From NCBI GenBank assembly GCA_902773035.1, contig CACYDB010000035.1:1-5706 (forward strand): DNA of 5,706 nucleotides, written 5' to 3'. A program made the position numbers and the translations under genes. This document shows positions 1-5,559 of the stretch, in pieces. The notes under the pieces are model-generated. The model did not search any database and was not told the origin of the DNA. It saw only the letters and a program-made list of their open reading frames with translations. The stretch's first letter is position 1, and every line of letters starts with the position of its first letter. Source of the stretch: an uncultured Ruminococcus sp. Its GTDB lineage: Bacteria; Bacillota; Clostridia; Oscillospirales; Acutalibacteraceae.

Positions 1-1997
1 AGCCTCCCACAACGGAGCCTCCCACAACGGAGCCTCCCACAACAGAGCCTCCCACAACGGAGCCTCCTACAACAGAGCCTCCCACAACAGAGCCTCCCAC
101 AACAGAGCCTACAACAGCGGCTCCCGAGGGCAAGACAGTTACTCTCTCAGCTGCTGACTTCACAAAAGGCGACGAAGTTTGGTACGCTTATACATGGAAC
201 GATCAGGGCAACAAGTGGGTAGAGCTTGACGAAAATAACACAGCGACAGGTATCTATGACAAGGTTATCTTCGCAAGACTCAATCCTAACGCGGCAGAAG
301 TTCCTTCATGGGACGCTAAGTGGAACCAGACTGACGATCTCGATACAGTAGACGGCGGCACATTCGTAGTAACAAGCTGGGACGGCGGCACAAACGGCAA
401 CCTCGGCGGTTACTGGGAGGATCCCGTTTACACAGATCCCGAGACTGATCCCGACACAGAGCCCGATACAACTGCTCCCGCAGGCGACACATACAAGGTT
501 ACCTTCAAGTCACAGCAGGGTCTCTTCAGCGACATCACAAAGTCTTACAAGCCCGGCGATACATTCAGTCTTAAGATCAACCTCAAGACAGATAAGTACA
601 CAGAGCTCAACACTATCTCTATCAGATATGACGATACTCAGCTCAGAGTCGCTAAGTGGGAATCTCCGTATGATCTCCCCGATGTAACGACTAACGAGGC
701 TGAAAACGAGTATCTCTTTGTATGGTCAACAGCCACAGCTCCCGCGGATACACGTGAGGGCGGCTTATACGTAACATTCACAGGTAAGATCAAGGATGCG
801 TTCAACGCTGATCAGGATGTAATCGTTGACTTCCAGACTCTCGGCGTAGCTGATTATAAGAAGATCGTAGATCCCGACTTCGGCGATGTAACTTATCAGG
901 AAGATTATTCAACAATTCAGGACCTCATCGCGTGGAGCGAAGTAGTATCTCCCGATGACTTTGAGGTTTCCGCTTCCGTAGAGGGCGGCGTAGATCCTGT
1001 TGAGCCTACAACTGCTCAGGAAACAACTGAGGGTACAGAGCCCACAACAGCTCAGGATACAACAGAAGCTACAGAGCCTACAACTGAGGCGACTGAGCCC
1101 ACAACCGAGGCTACAGAGCCCACAACAGCTCAGGATACAACAGAAGCTACAGAGCCTACAACTGAGACAGCTGAGCCCACAACTGAGGCTACAGAGCCTA
1201 CAACTGAGACAGCTGAGCCCACAACTGAGGCTACAGAGCCCACAACTGAGGCTACAGAGCCTACAACAGTAGCTCCGACAGACGCTCCGACAGAGGCTCC
1301 TACTCAGGCTCCCACACAGGCGCCGACTCAGGCTCCCACAAAGGCTCCTTCAAAGACTCCCGCTAAGATCAACAACCTCAGCGGCACTCCGAGCGCTGAT
1401 TCAGCCGTTAACTACGTAAAGGCTCTCAAGAACGATAAGGATCCCAAGGGCTCAACCTTCGGACTCCTCCGCGCTAATTCCAAGAAGGTAACCAAGAATT
1501 CTGTCAAGGTTACATGGACAAAGGTTAAGGGCGCTAAGAAGTACATCATCATGGGCAACAAGTGCGGTAAGGCGTACAAGAAGCTCAAGACTACAACAAA
1601 GAAGACCTTTACTCAGAAGAAGCTCAAGAAGGGCACATACTACAAGTATATGATCCTCGCGGTTAACTCCAAGAATAAGGTAATCGCTACTTCCAAGACA
1701 CTCCACGTTGCTACAAGCGGCGGCAAGGTAGGCAACTTCAAGAGCGTTAAGTTCACTAACGTCAAGAAGAGCACAATTACTCTCAAGAAGGGTAAGAAGT
1801 TCACAATCAAGGCTAAGGCTGTCAAGGGTAAGCTGAAGGTTAAGAACCATCGCAAGATCAAGTTCGAGTCCTCCAACACCAAGGTCGTTAAGGTAACCAA
1901 TAAGGGCAAGATCACTGCCAAGAAGAAGGGTACCGCGACAGTTTACGCTTATGCTCAGAACGGCGTTTACAAGAAGGTTAAGGTTAAGGTAAAATAA
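1..1997 (+). CDS. Secreted modular surface protein, 5'-truncated: CBM26-like module, cohesin/Ig-like domain, Thr-rich linker, Fn3-BIG2 tail
   Basis: An open frame runs unbroken from the left edge (first whole codon at 3) to TAA at 1995-1997, giving 664 residues; the start and any catalytic domain lie outside. Residues 1-41 are a PPTTE linker. Residues ~44-140 resemble CBM26-type starch-binding modules: VWYAYTWND, then YDKVIFARLNP, then KWNQTDDL. Residues ~163-330 form a beta-rich domain with KPGDTFSLKINL and ISIRYDDTQLRV, as in cohesin or bacterial Ig-like folds. Residues 334-446 are a Thr/Glu/Pro linker without a single Lys or Arg. Residues ~483-575 are Fn3-like (VKVTWTKVKGAKKY). Residues ~577-664 are BIG2-like (FESSNTKVVKVTNKGKITA). 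No LPXTG motif or membrane anchor follows; the last 148 residues hold 44 Lys and one acidic residue, which suggests electrostatic retention in the wall. The likely role is extracellular binding of starch or a related glucan, perhaps as part of a longer enzyme or scaffold. The reading frame is certain; the CBM26 call is moderate and the cohesin-like call weak. Strong AAG, CTC and ACA codon preference suggests high expression. Confidence 0.85.
   Translation, partial: PPTTEPPTTEPPTTEPPTTEPPTTEPPTTEPPTTEPTTAAPEGKTVTLSAADFTKGDEVWYAYTWNDQGNKWVELDENNTATGIYDKVIFARLNPNAAEVPSWDAKWNQTDDLDTVDGGTFVVTSWDGGTNGNLGGYWEDPVYTDPETDPDTEPDTTAPAGDTYKVTFKSQQGLFSDITKSYKPGDTFSLKINLKTDKYTELNTISIRYDDTQLRVAKWESPYDLPDVTTNEAENEYLFVWSTATAPADTREGGLYVTFTGKIKDAFNADQDVIVDFQTLGVADYKKIVDPDFGDVTYQEDYSTIQDLIAWSEVVSPDDFEVSASVEGGVDPVEPTTAQETTEGTEPTTAQDTTEATEPTTEATEPTTEATEPTTAQDTTEATEPTTETAEPTTEATEPTTETAEPTTEATEPTTEATEPTTVAPTDAPTEAPTQAPTQAPTQAPTKAPSKTPAKINNLSGTPSADSAVNYVKALKNDKDPKGSTFGLLRANSKKVTKNSVKVTWTKVKGAKKYIIMGNKCGKAYKKLKTTTKKTFTQKKLKKGTYYKYMILAVNSKNKVIATSKTLHVATSGGKVGNFKSVKFTNVKKSTITLKKGKKFTIKAKAVKGKLKVKNHRKIKFESSNTKVVKVTNKGKITAKKKGTATVYAYAQNGVYKKVKVKVK
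3..107 (+). repeat. 15-bp tandem repeat encoding PPTTE
   Basis: Seven consecutive 15-bp units of the form CCTCCCACAACRGAG are visible, and the array runs off the left edge. Units differ only at wobble positions (ACG or ACA for Thr; one CCT for CCC). The unit is a multiple of three, so gain or loss of copies would change linker length without breaking the frame. A degenerate eighth unit (PTTAAP) leads into the CBM26-like module. Confidence 0.97.
1002..1268 (+). repeat. Thr/Glu/Pro linker repeats (TEATEPT type) with nested direct duplications
   Basis: This stretch encodes variants of EPTTEAT, EPTTETA and EPTTAQDTTEAT. At DNA level, 1034-1088 and 1112-1166 are identical over 55 bp (offset 78 bp, 26 codons), and 1155-1196 is repeated exactly in tandem at 1197-1238 (42 bp, 14 codons). 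All offsets are multiples of three. The encoded segment is a flexible spacer, probably O-glycosylated if the host has such a system; that last point is inference. Confidence 0.95.
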
Positions 1998-2018
1998 TCT
2001 TATCTGAGATTTAATCAC

Positions 2019-2062
2019 AACGGTCGGCTCCTCGGAGCCGACCGTTCTTTCATATCTTTTTT
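2019..2062 (+). terminator. Rho-independent terminator of the surface protein gene
   Basis: A perfect 12-bp stem (AACGGTCGGCTC at 2019-2030, GAGCCGACCGTT at 2035-2046) closes a CTCG loop 21 bases after the stop codon. It is followed by an interrupted T-rich run ending in six T at 2057-2062. It separates the surface protein gene from the CHAP gene. Confidence 0.9.
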
Positions 2063-2124
2063 AAAATCCTCTTAAAAAAACTCTGCGTCGGCAGGCATTT
2101 TTGTCTATTCATACGATTACTGTG

Positions 2125-2145
2125 ATTATTCTAAAATAGAATAAT
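2125..2145. promoter_or_regulatory. Palindrome upstream of the CHAP gene promoter, candidate operator
   Basis: Perfect 9-bp arms ATTATTCTA (2125-2133) and TAGAATAAT (2137-2145) flank an AAA centre. The element ends 6 bases before the -35 box, a position fitting an activator or repressor site. The region is AT-rich, so chance is possible, and no regulator can be named from the sequence. Confidence 0.4.
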
Positions 2146-2151
2146 TTACTG

Positions 2152-2180
2152 TTGACCTCGCAAAAGTTTTGTGTTAAAAT
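2152..2180 (+). promoter_or_regulatory. Sigma-A type promoter of the CHAP hydrolase gene
   Basis: A -35 box TTGACC (2152-2157) is followed by a 17-bp spacer and a -10 box TAAAAT (2175-2180) carrying an extended -10 TG at 2172-2173. Transcription would start near 2187, giving a leader of about 73 nt. A perfect TATAAT at 2184-2189 also exists but has no -35 at suitable spacing. A 14-bp AT-only palindrome (2179-2192) overlaps the predicted start site. Confidence 0.75.
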
Positions 2181-2247
2181 AATTATAATTATAGAAAAGT
2201 GTCAAATAATGGAGTAGGGTATAGAACTAATCGAATTAATGAAAGCA

Positions 2248-2253
2248 AGAGGA
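2248..2253 (+). promoter_or_regulatory. Ribosome binding site deciding the CHAP gene start
   Basis: AGAGGA lies 6 bases before ATG at 2260. The in-frame ATG at 2239 has no purine-rich site at usable distance (the nearest, GGAG at 2211, is about 25 bases off). Starting at 2260 also gives a canonical signal peptide (MKSVRIK followed by a hydrophobic core), so 2260 is preferred over 2239. Confidence 0.8.
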
Positions 2254-2259
2254 AGAGTT

Positions 2260-4449
2260 ATGAAAAGCGTAAGAATTAAGACAATTTCATATCTGATGAT
2301 ATTTACGCTGATTTTTTCAGCGCTTGCCCTTTGCGCGCCTCAGCAGACTGAAGCGGCGGGCTTCTCTACGGCTTACCCCAACACCTATGTCAACACGGGA
2401 GCCGGCGCCAATGATATTGTAGGCGTTGCGAAAACTCAGATCGGTTATCAGGAAAACTCCGTCGGCACCAAGTACGGTGACTGGTACAACACCATCTTTG
2501 TCAATCAGCCGTGGTGCGCTATGTTTGTAAGCTGGTGCGCGGGTCAGGCTAAGATCCCGAATGATGTTATCAAAAAATTCTCCTCCTGCAGCGTGCAGGT
2601 CGCGTGGTTCAAGTCCATCGGAAGATGGCAGAACAGCCGTTACTACGGCGGCGACTACACTCCGCAGAAGGGCGATATTGTATTCTACCGTGACGGAGGC
2701 AGCTCCGCTGTCTCGACTCACGTCGGTATTATGGTCGGACTGAACGGCAACTACCTCAACGTTATCGAGGGTAACGCCACCAACGCCAAGGTTTGCCAGT
2801 TCACTTCAAACAAGAGCCGTACTCTCACGAGCTCCTACGTTATCGGTTACGGTACTCCGAACTACAGCTACACCGTCGAGGAGGAGCCTGAGACCTATGA
2901 GCAGTGGGAGGTTACCGCCGACGCGCTTACGATCCGTAAGAGCAGCAGTACCTCGTCAACAAGACTCGGCGCCGTTACGATGGGCAACATCTTAAAGGTA
3001 ACAAAGTTCAAGCTCTCCGGCGGATATCTCTGGGGTTATATGACCCACGGCGGAAAGACAGGCTGGGTAGCGCTGAACTACTGCAACTATATCAACGGAA
3101 ATATCAAAGGAACCTACTATCAGCTACCGCCGAGCGTATCGCCGAAGCTGCTTGATATGTATGTCAACAATACCAAGAAGCTCGTTGTGACGAACGGTCT
3201 GGGCGCGAAGTTCACAAGCTCCGACAAGGCTGTGGCTAAGGTCAGTAAGAAGGGTAAGATCACCGCTCTCAAGCCCGGCACGGCAAACATCACCTGTAAA
3301 ACCGCTACGGGCACCGCGATATGTACCGTAACTGTCGCGGATATGGATATAAGCACGAACTACGTTGAGGTCTGCGCCGGAGATACTACCACGCTCAAGG
3401 TATCGGGCGCTAAGGGTCCTGTAACGTGGAAGTCAGCCAAGAAGTCGATCGCCACGATCTCCTCAACAGGTAAGGTCAAGGGCGTAAGCGTCGGCGAGAC
3501 CTACGTTGTGGCTAAGGTTGCCGAAACTAAGTTCAAGTGTACCGTCAAGGTAACAAGCACGCCTACCACCTACGAGAATTTCAGAGCGGCTCAGAATACA
3601 TATCTCAGAGATAATTACAAGGACAAGAAAAAGCTCCTCGCCATTTACAAGTACACCTATGTAAAGGTCAAGAAGGTAGTTTATACCGATACTTACACCT
3701 GGGGCAAGGTCAAGTACGGCGGCAAGACGGGCTGGATCGTCCTCAATCACTTCAAATATAAGAACGGCACCTTCGGCGACAAGAAGCTTCTCTCAAAGGC
3801 GTTCCTCAAGAAGTCCTCGAAGACGCTCTATCTTGACGAAAAGTACGCGCTCGACGTCAGATACGCGACGGGCGATATAACATTCAGCTCCGACAACAAG
3901 AAAATCGCCAAGATCAGCAAGAAGGGTGTTGTCAAGGGCGTCGGCAAGGGAACGACCTATGTTTACGCCAAGCTCAAGAACGAAACTCTTAAATGTAAGA
4001 TAAAGGTCAAGGATCCGATCATCTCGGATACAAGCCTTGAGGTGCTCAAGGGCAAGACAGCTACGCTCACCGTCAGAGGCGGCGAGGGCGATATAGTCTG
4101 GACAAGCTCCAAGAAGAGCGTGGCAAAGGTTTCCGACAAGGGCGTTGTAACAGGCAAGAAGTACGGCAAGACCGTGATCACCGCTCAGCGCGGCGACATC
4201 AAGCTTTCCTGCGAGATAACTGTTTACGATCCGCAGATCTCGGATGAAAAATCCGAGCTCAAGGTCGGCGAGGAAAAACAGCTCACCATCTCTAAGTGCG
4301 ACGCAGGCAGCGCTAAGTGGAAAACCTCGAACTCGAACGTTGTCACCGTCACCAAGACGGGACTCGTAACAGCGGCTGCTCCCGGCGACGCGGTAATCAC
4401 GGCGTCTGTAAACGGAGTCAAGCTTAAATGTAAATTTAAAATATCATAA
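2260..4449 (+). CDS. Secreted CHAP-domain peptidoglycan hydrolase with SH3b and BIG2 repeats
   Basis: This is a 729-residue wall hydrolase, probably an amidase or endopeptidase cutting peptidoglycan peptides outside the cell. Residues 1-33 are a signal peptide (basic start, core SYLMIFTLIFSALAL, cleavage near TEA-A). The CHAP domain spans ~52-210: the nucleophile is Cys86 in PWCAMFVSWC, the base His154 in STHVGIMVG, and Glu170 with Asn172 in VIEGN complete the usual set. An SH3b domain follows at ~218-280 (LTIRKSSS, GGKTGWVALNY), then BIG2 domains at ~290-361 and ~362-434, a diverged SH3b-like segment at ~435-506 (GGKTGWIVLNH), and three more BIG2 domains at ~507-587, ~587-658 and ~659-729. 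SH3b and BIG2 parts presumably bind the wall; no LPXTG or membrane anchor exists. Each BIG2 ends in a strand with one Cys (such as LKCKIKV). The gene has its own promoter and terminator. Whether it serves growth, daughter-cell separation or attack on other cells cannot be told. A longer form from ATG 2239 is less likely. Confidence 0.92.
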   Translation: MKSVRIKTISYLMIFTLIFSALALCAPQQTEAAGFSTAYPNTYVNTGAGANDIVGVAKTQIGYQENSVGTKYGDWYNTIFVNQPWCAMFVSWCAGQAKIPNDVIKKFSSCSVQVAWFKSIGRWQNSRYYGGDYTPQKGDIVFYRDGGSSAVSTHVGIMVGLNGNYLNVIEGNATNAKVCQFTSNKSRTLTSSYVIGYGTPNYSYTVEEEPETYEQWEVTADALTIRKSSSTSSTRLGAVTMGNILKVTKFKLSGGYLWGYMTHGGKTGWVALNYCNYINGNIKGTYYQLPPSVSPKLLDMYVNNTKKLVVTNGLGAKFTSSDKAVAKVSKKGKITALKPGTANITCKTATGTAICTVTVADMDISTNYVEVCAGDTTTLKVSGAKGPVTWKSAKKSIATISSTGKVKGVSVGETYVVAKVAETKFKCTVKVTSTPTTYENFRAAQNTYLRDNYKDKKKLLAIYKYTYVKVKKVVYTDTYTWGKVKYGGKTGWIVLNHFKYKNGTFGDKKLLSKAFLKKSSKTLYLDEKYALDVRYATGDITFSSDNKKIAKISKKGVVKGVGKGTTYVYAKLKNETLKCKIKVKDPIISDTSLEVLKGKTATLTVRGGEGDIVWTSSKKSVAKVSDKGVVTGKKYGKTVITAQRGDIKLSCEITVYDPQISDEKSELKVGEEKQLTISKCDAGSAKWKTSNSNVVTVTKTGLVTAAAPGDAVITASVNGVKLKCKFKIS

Positions 4450-4455
4450 CGTATC

Positions 4456-4488
4456 AAGAGCCGATTCAGCGTATCTGAATCGGCTCTT
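4456..4488 (+). terminator. Terminator of the CHAP hydrolase gene
   Basis: A perfect 14-bp stem (AAGAGCCGATTCAG at 4456-4469 and its complement at 4475-4488) with a 5-nt loop CGTAT begins 6 bases after the stop codon. The following tract (ATTACTTAATTT) is only moderately T-rich, so termination may be incomplete and allow some read-through into the araC-type gene. Confidence 0.85.
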
Positions 4489-4521
4489 ATTACTTAATTT
4501 GGACAAATAGGATAAAAAATG

Positions 4522-4569
4522 ACAACAAATTACTCCTTTTAGCCCTATAAATTGCGCGCGATTTGTTGT
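4522..4569. promoter_or_regulatory. Widely spaced inverted repeat and GCGCGC palindrome upstream of the araC-type gene
   Basis: ACAACAAAT (4522-4530) and its exact reverse complement ATTTGTTGT (4561-4569) face each other across 30 bp, with centres 39 bp apart. Between them, abutting the right arm, lies an imperfect 16-bp palindrome (4549-4564, AAATTGCGCGCGATTT, one mismatched pair). The right arm touches the -10 box, so a bound protein would affect RNA polymerase directly. Confidence 0.45.
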
Positions 4570-4574
4570 ATAAT
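4569..4574 (+). promoter_or_regulatory. Probable -10 box of the araC-type gene (no clear -35)
   Basis: A perfect TATAAT sits here; the -35 position at 17-bp spacing (4546-4551, TATAAA) does not match TTGACA. TTGCGC at 4552-4557 is too close (11 bp). A strong -10 without a -35, next to inverted repeats, fits an activator-dependent or weak promoter. The start site would be near 4581. Confidence 0.55.
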
Positions 4575-4580
4575 AAACGT

Positions 4581-4616
4581 AATTTAGAAGTTTTGAGAAA
4601 TTTAGAAGTTTTGAAA
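4581..4616 (+). repeat. Tandem 18-bp direct repeat at the predicted araC transcription start
   Basis: Two adjacent 18-bp units (4581-4598 and 4599-4616) share their first 16 bases, AATTTAGAAGTTTTGA, and differ at one position overall. AraC-family proteins commonly bind direct repeats through their two helix-turn-helix motifs, so this is a candidate autoregulatory site; its place just after the -10 box would suit repression. The binding is inference. Confidence 0.6.
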
Positions 4617-4632
4617 TTAATCTTTTTCACTC

Positions 4633-4658
4633 GGAGCAACGGTTCAGCCGCTTGCTCC
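4633..4658 (+). other. Leader stem-loop before the araC-type gene
   Basis: GGAGCAA (4633-4639) pairs with TTGCTCC (4652-4658), and inside it CGG (4640-4642) pairs with CCG (4648-4650) around a TTCAG loop, leaving one bulged C at 4651. It ends 10 bases before the ribosome binding site, so it might influence translation or mRNA stability. No T-run follows that would make it a clear terminator, and it matches no riboswitch I recognise. Confidence 0.5.
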
Positions 4659-4668
4659 AACGTTTTAT

Positions 4669-4673
4669 GAGGG
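4669..4673 (+). promoter_or_regulatory. Ribosome binding site deciding the araC-type gene start
   Basis: GAGGG lies 8 bases before ATG at 4682. The alternatives upstream in the same frame, TTG at 4652 and ATG at 4667, have no such site; TTG 4652 falls inside the leader hairpin, and ATG 4667 overlaps the ribosome binding site itself. 4682 is therefore chosen. Confidence 0.8.
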
Positions 4674-4681
4674 TTAAAACT

Positions 4682-5527
4682 ATGAAGTACTCTTTTGAAA
4701 CCGTAAAATATGAGAAAAACCTCCCCGCGAGGATTCTTTATCAGGAAAAGCCGGGCTGGAGGAGCCGTACAAAGCTTCACTGGCACAAGGAGATCGAGCT
4801 GCTCTATATCATTCAGGGCTCGCTTATCCTTACGCGCAACGGCAGAAGGACTGTTCTTAACACAGACGACATCGTCGTCATCAACTCCGAGGAGATCCAT
4901 ATTGTCGATGTTGACGACAACGACAGAGTAAACGCTTACCTCCTGCTCCAGCTCTCCTACGAGTACGCCAAGCAGTTCTACAAAAAGCTCGACACAGTGT
5001 TCTTTGACATCGACCGCAATGAAAAAGCCAAGGAGTCGCTCAAGCAGGCTATGCGAAACCTCACTGAGCTCAACGCCAGTGACGACGAGTTCGCGCCGCT
5101 CAAAGAGAATGTTGAGCTTAACAAGATTTATTACACGCTCCTCGAATACTGCAAGCACCAGAAGCGCGTCAGCATTAACAAGAGCAATAACGCCAACTTC
5201 CGCTACGCCAAAATCGTTATCGAGTACATCGGCGACAACTACAGGGACGAGATTACCCTCAACGATATGGCGGCGCTTGTAGGACTGTCGCCCGCGTATT
5301 TTTCAAAGTATTTTAAGAGCGTCACCGAGACGAGCTTTGTGACCTATCTTAACACCGTCCGCCTTGAGCACGCGCTGAAGGATTTGGTGACGAGTAATGT
5401 TTCCGTAATGGACGCCGCGCTTGAAAACGGCTTTCCGAACGTAAAGTCCTTCATCAGTATGTGCAAGAAGGTCTACGGAGCTACACCGACTCAGTGCAAG
5501 AAAAAGTATATTTCGGGAGAAATATAA
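4682..5527 (+). CDS. AraC-family transcriptional regulator with N-terminal cupin sensor
   Basis: The 281-residue product has the length and layout typical of AraC-type regulators of carbohydrate genes. The N-terminal cupin holds the motif H33-x-H35-x3-E39-x6-G46 (HWHKEIELLYIIQG), matching the classical first cupin motif, so it may bind a sugar or a metal; the second motif is weaker, ending at IHIVD. The C-terminal DNA-binding domain spans ~175-275. Its first helix-turn-helix starts near residue 193 (LNDMAALVGLSPAYFSKYFK) and the second near 241 (SVMDAALENGF, then SFISMCKKVYGATPTQ), the latter carrying the family signature. It acts in the cytoplasm as a DNA-binding activator or repressor. It is monocistronic, since terminators flank it and the next gene is convergent. 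Its targets are unknown: the upstream direct and inverted repeats suggest autoregulation, and the neighbouring surface genes are possible targets. Family assignment is sure; the ligand is not known. Confidence 0.95.
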   Translation: MKYSFETVKYEKNLPARILYQEKPGWRSRTKLHWHKEIELLYIIQGSLILTRNGRRTVLNTDDIVVINSEEIHIVDVDDNDRVNAYLLLQLSYEYAKQFYKKLDTVFFDIDRNEKAKESLKQAMRNLTELNASDDEFAPLKENVELNKIYYTLLEYCKHQKRVSINKSNNANFRYAKIVIEYIGDNYRDEITLNDMAALVGLSPAYFSKYFKSVTETSFVTYLNTVRLEHALKDLVTSNVSVMDAALENGFPNVKSFISMCKKVYGATPTQCKKKYISGEI

Positions 5528-5529
5528 TA

Positions 5530-5559
5530 AAAAATGAGCAGCTGCGGCTGCTCATTTTT
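5530..5559. terminator. Bidirectional terminator between araC-type gene and hydF
   Basis: A perfect 13-bp stem (AAAAATGAGCAGC at 5530-5542, complement at 5547-5559) with loop TGCG has an A-run on its left arm and a T-run on its right arm, so it can serve both converging genes. It starts 2 bases after the araC stop, and its right arm overlaps the first two plus-strand positions of the hydF stop codon (5558-5560). Confidence 0.9.

Noticed and set aside
3..107. CRISPR-like regular repetition at the left edge
   Set aside because: The units are 15 bp, directly adjacent with no unique spacers, and they encode PPTTE in the frame of the gene.
1000..1272. A 90-codon plus-strand frame rich in Leu, Gln and Ser in the linker region
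   Set aside because: It is the repeat linker read in another frame; the true frame continues through it from position 3 to 1997.
1900..1997. LPXTG sorting signal or dockerin at the end of the surface protein
   Set aside because: The last residues are KKVKVKVK; there is no LPXTG, hydrophobic segment or paired calcium-binding dockerin motif.
1452..2018. A 188-codon open frame on the minus strand opposite the Fn3-BIG2 tail
   Set aside because: It mirrors the lysine-rich coding strand (AAG read backwards gives CTT, Leu), shows only a Leu/Asn-rich low-complexity product and runs across the terminator. It is a shadow of the real gene.
2083..2100. Small hairpin CTGC-GTCG-GCAG followed by a T-run
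   Set aside because: A 4-bp stem is too weak to call; the strong terminator at 2019-2046 already accounts for gene end.
2239..2262. ATG 2239 as start of the CHAP gene
   Set aside because: No Shine-Dalgarno sequence precedes it, whereas ATG 2260 has AGAGGA at 6-base spacing and gives a standard signal peptide.
2199..2282. Possible leader peptide starting at GTG 2199 and overlapping the CHAP gene start
   Set aside because: It has no ribosome binding site at suitable distance and no recognisable sequence; GGAG at 2211 lies inside it and precedes no start codon.
4552..4574. TTGCGC as the -35 box for TATAAT at 4569
   Set aside because: The spacer would be 11 bp, far below the usual 16-18 bp.
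4490..5158. A 222-codon minus-strand frame across the araC-type gene and its leader
   Set aside because: It is antisense to a clear AraC-family protein, covers its promoter region, and has no recognisable domain.
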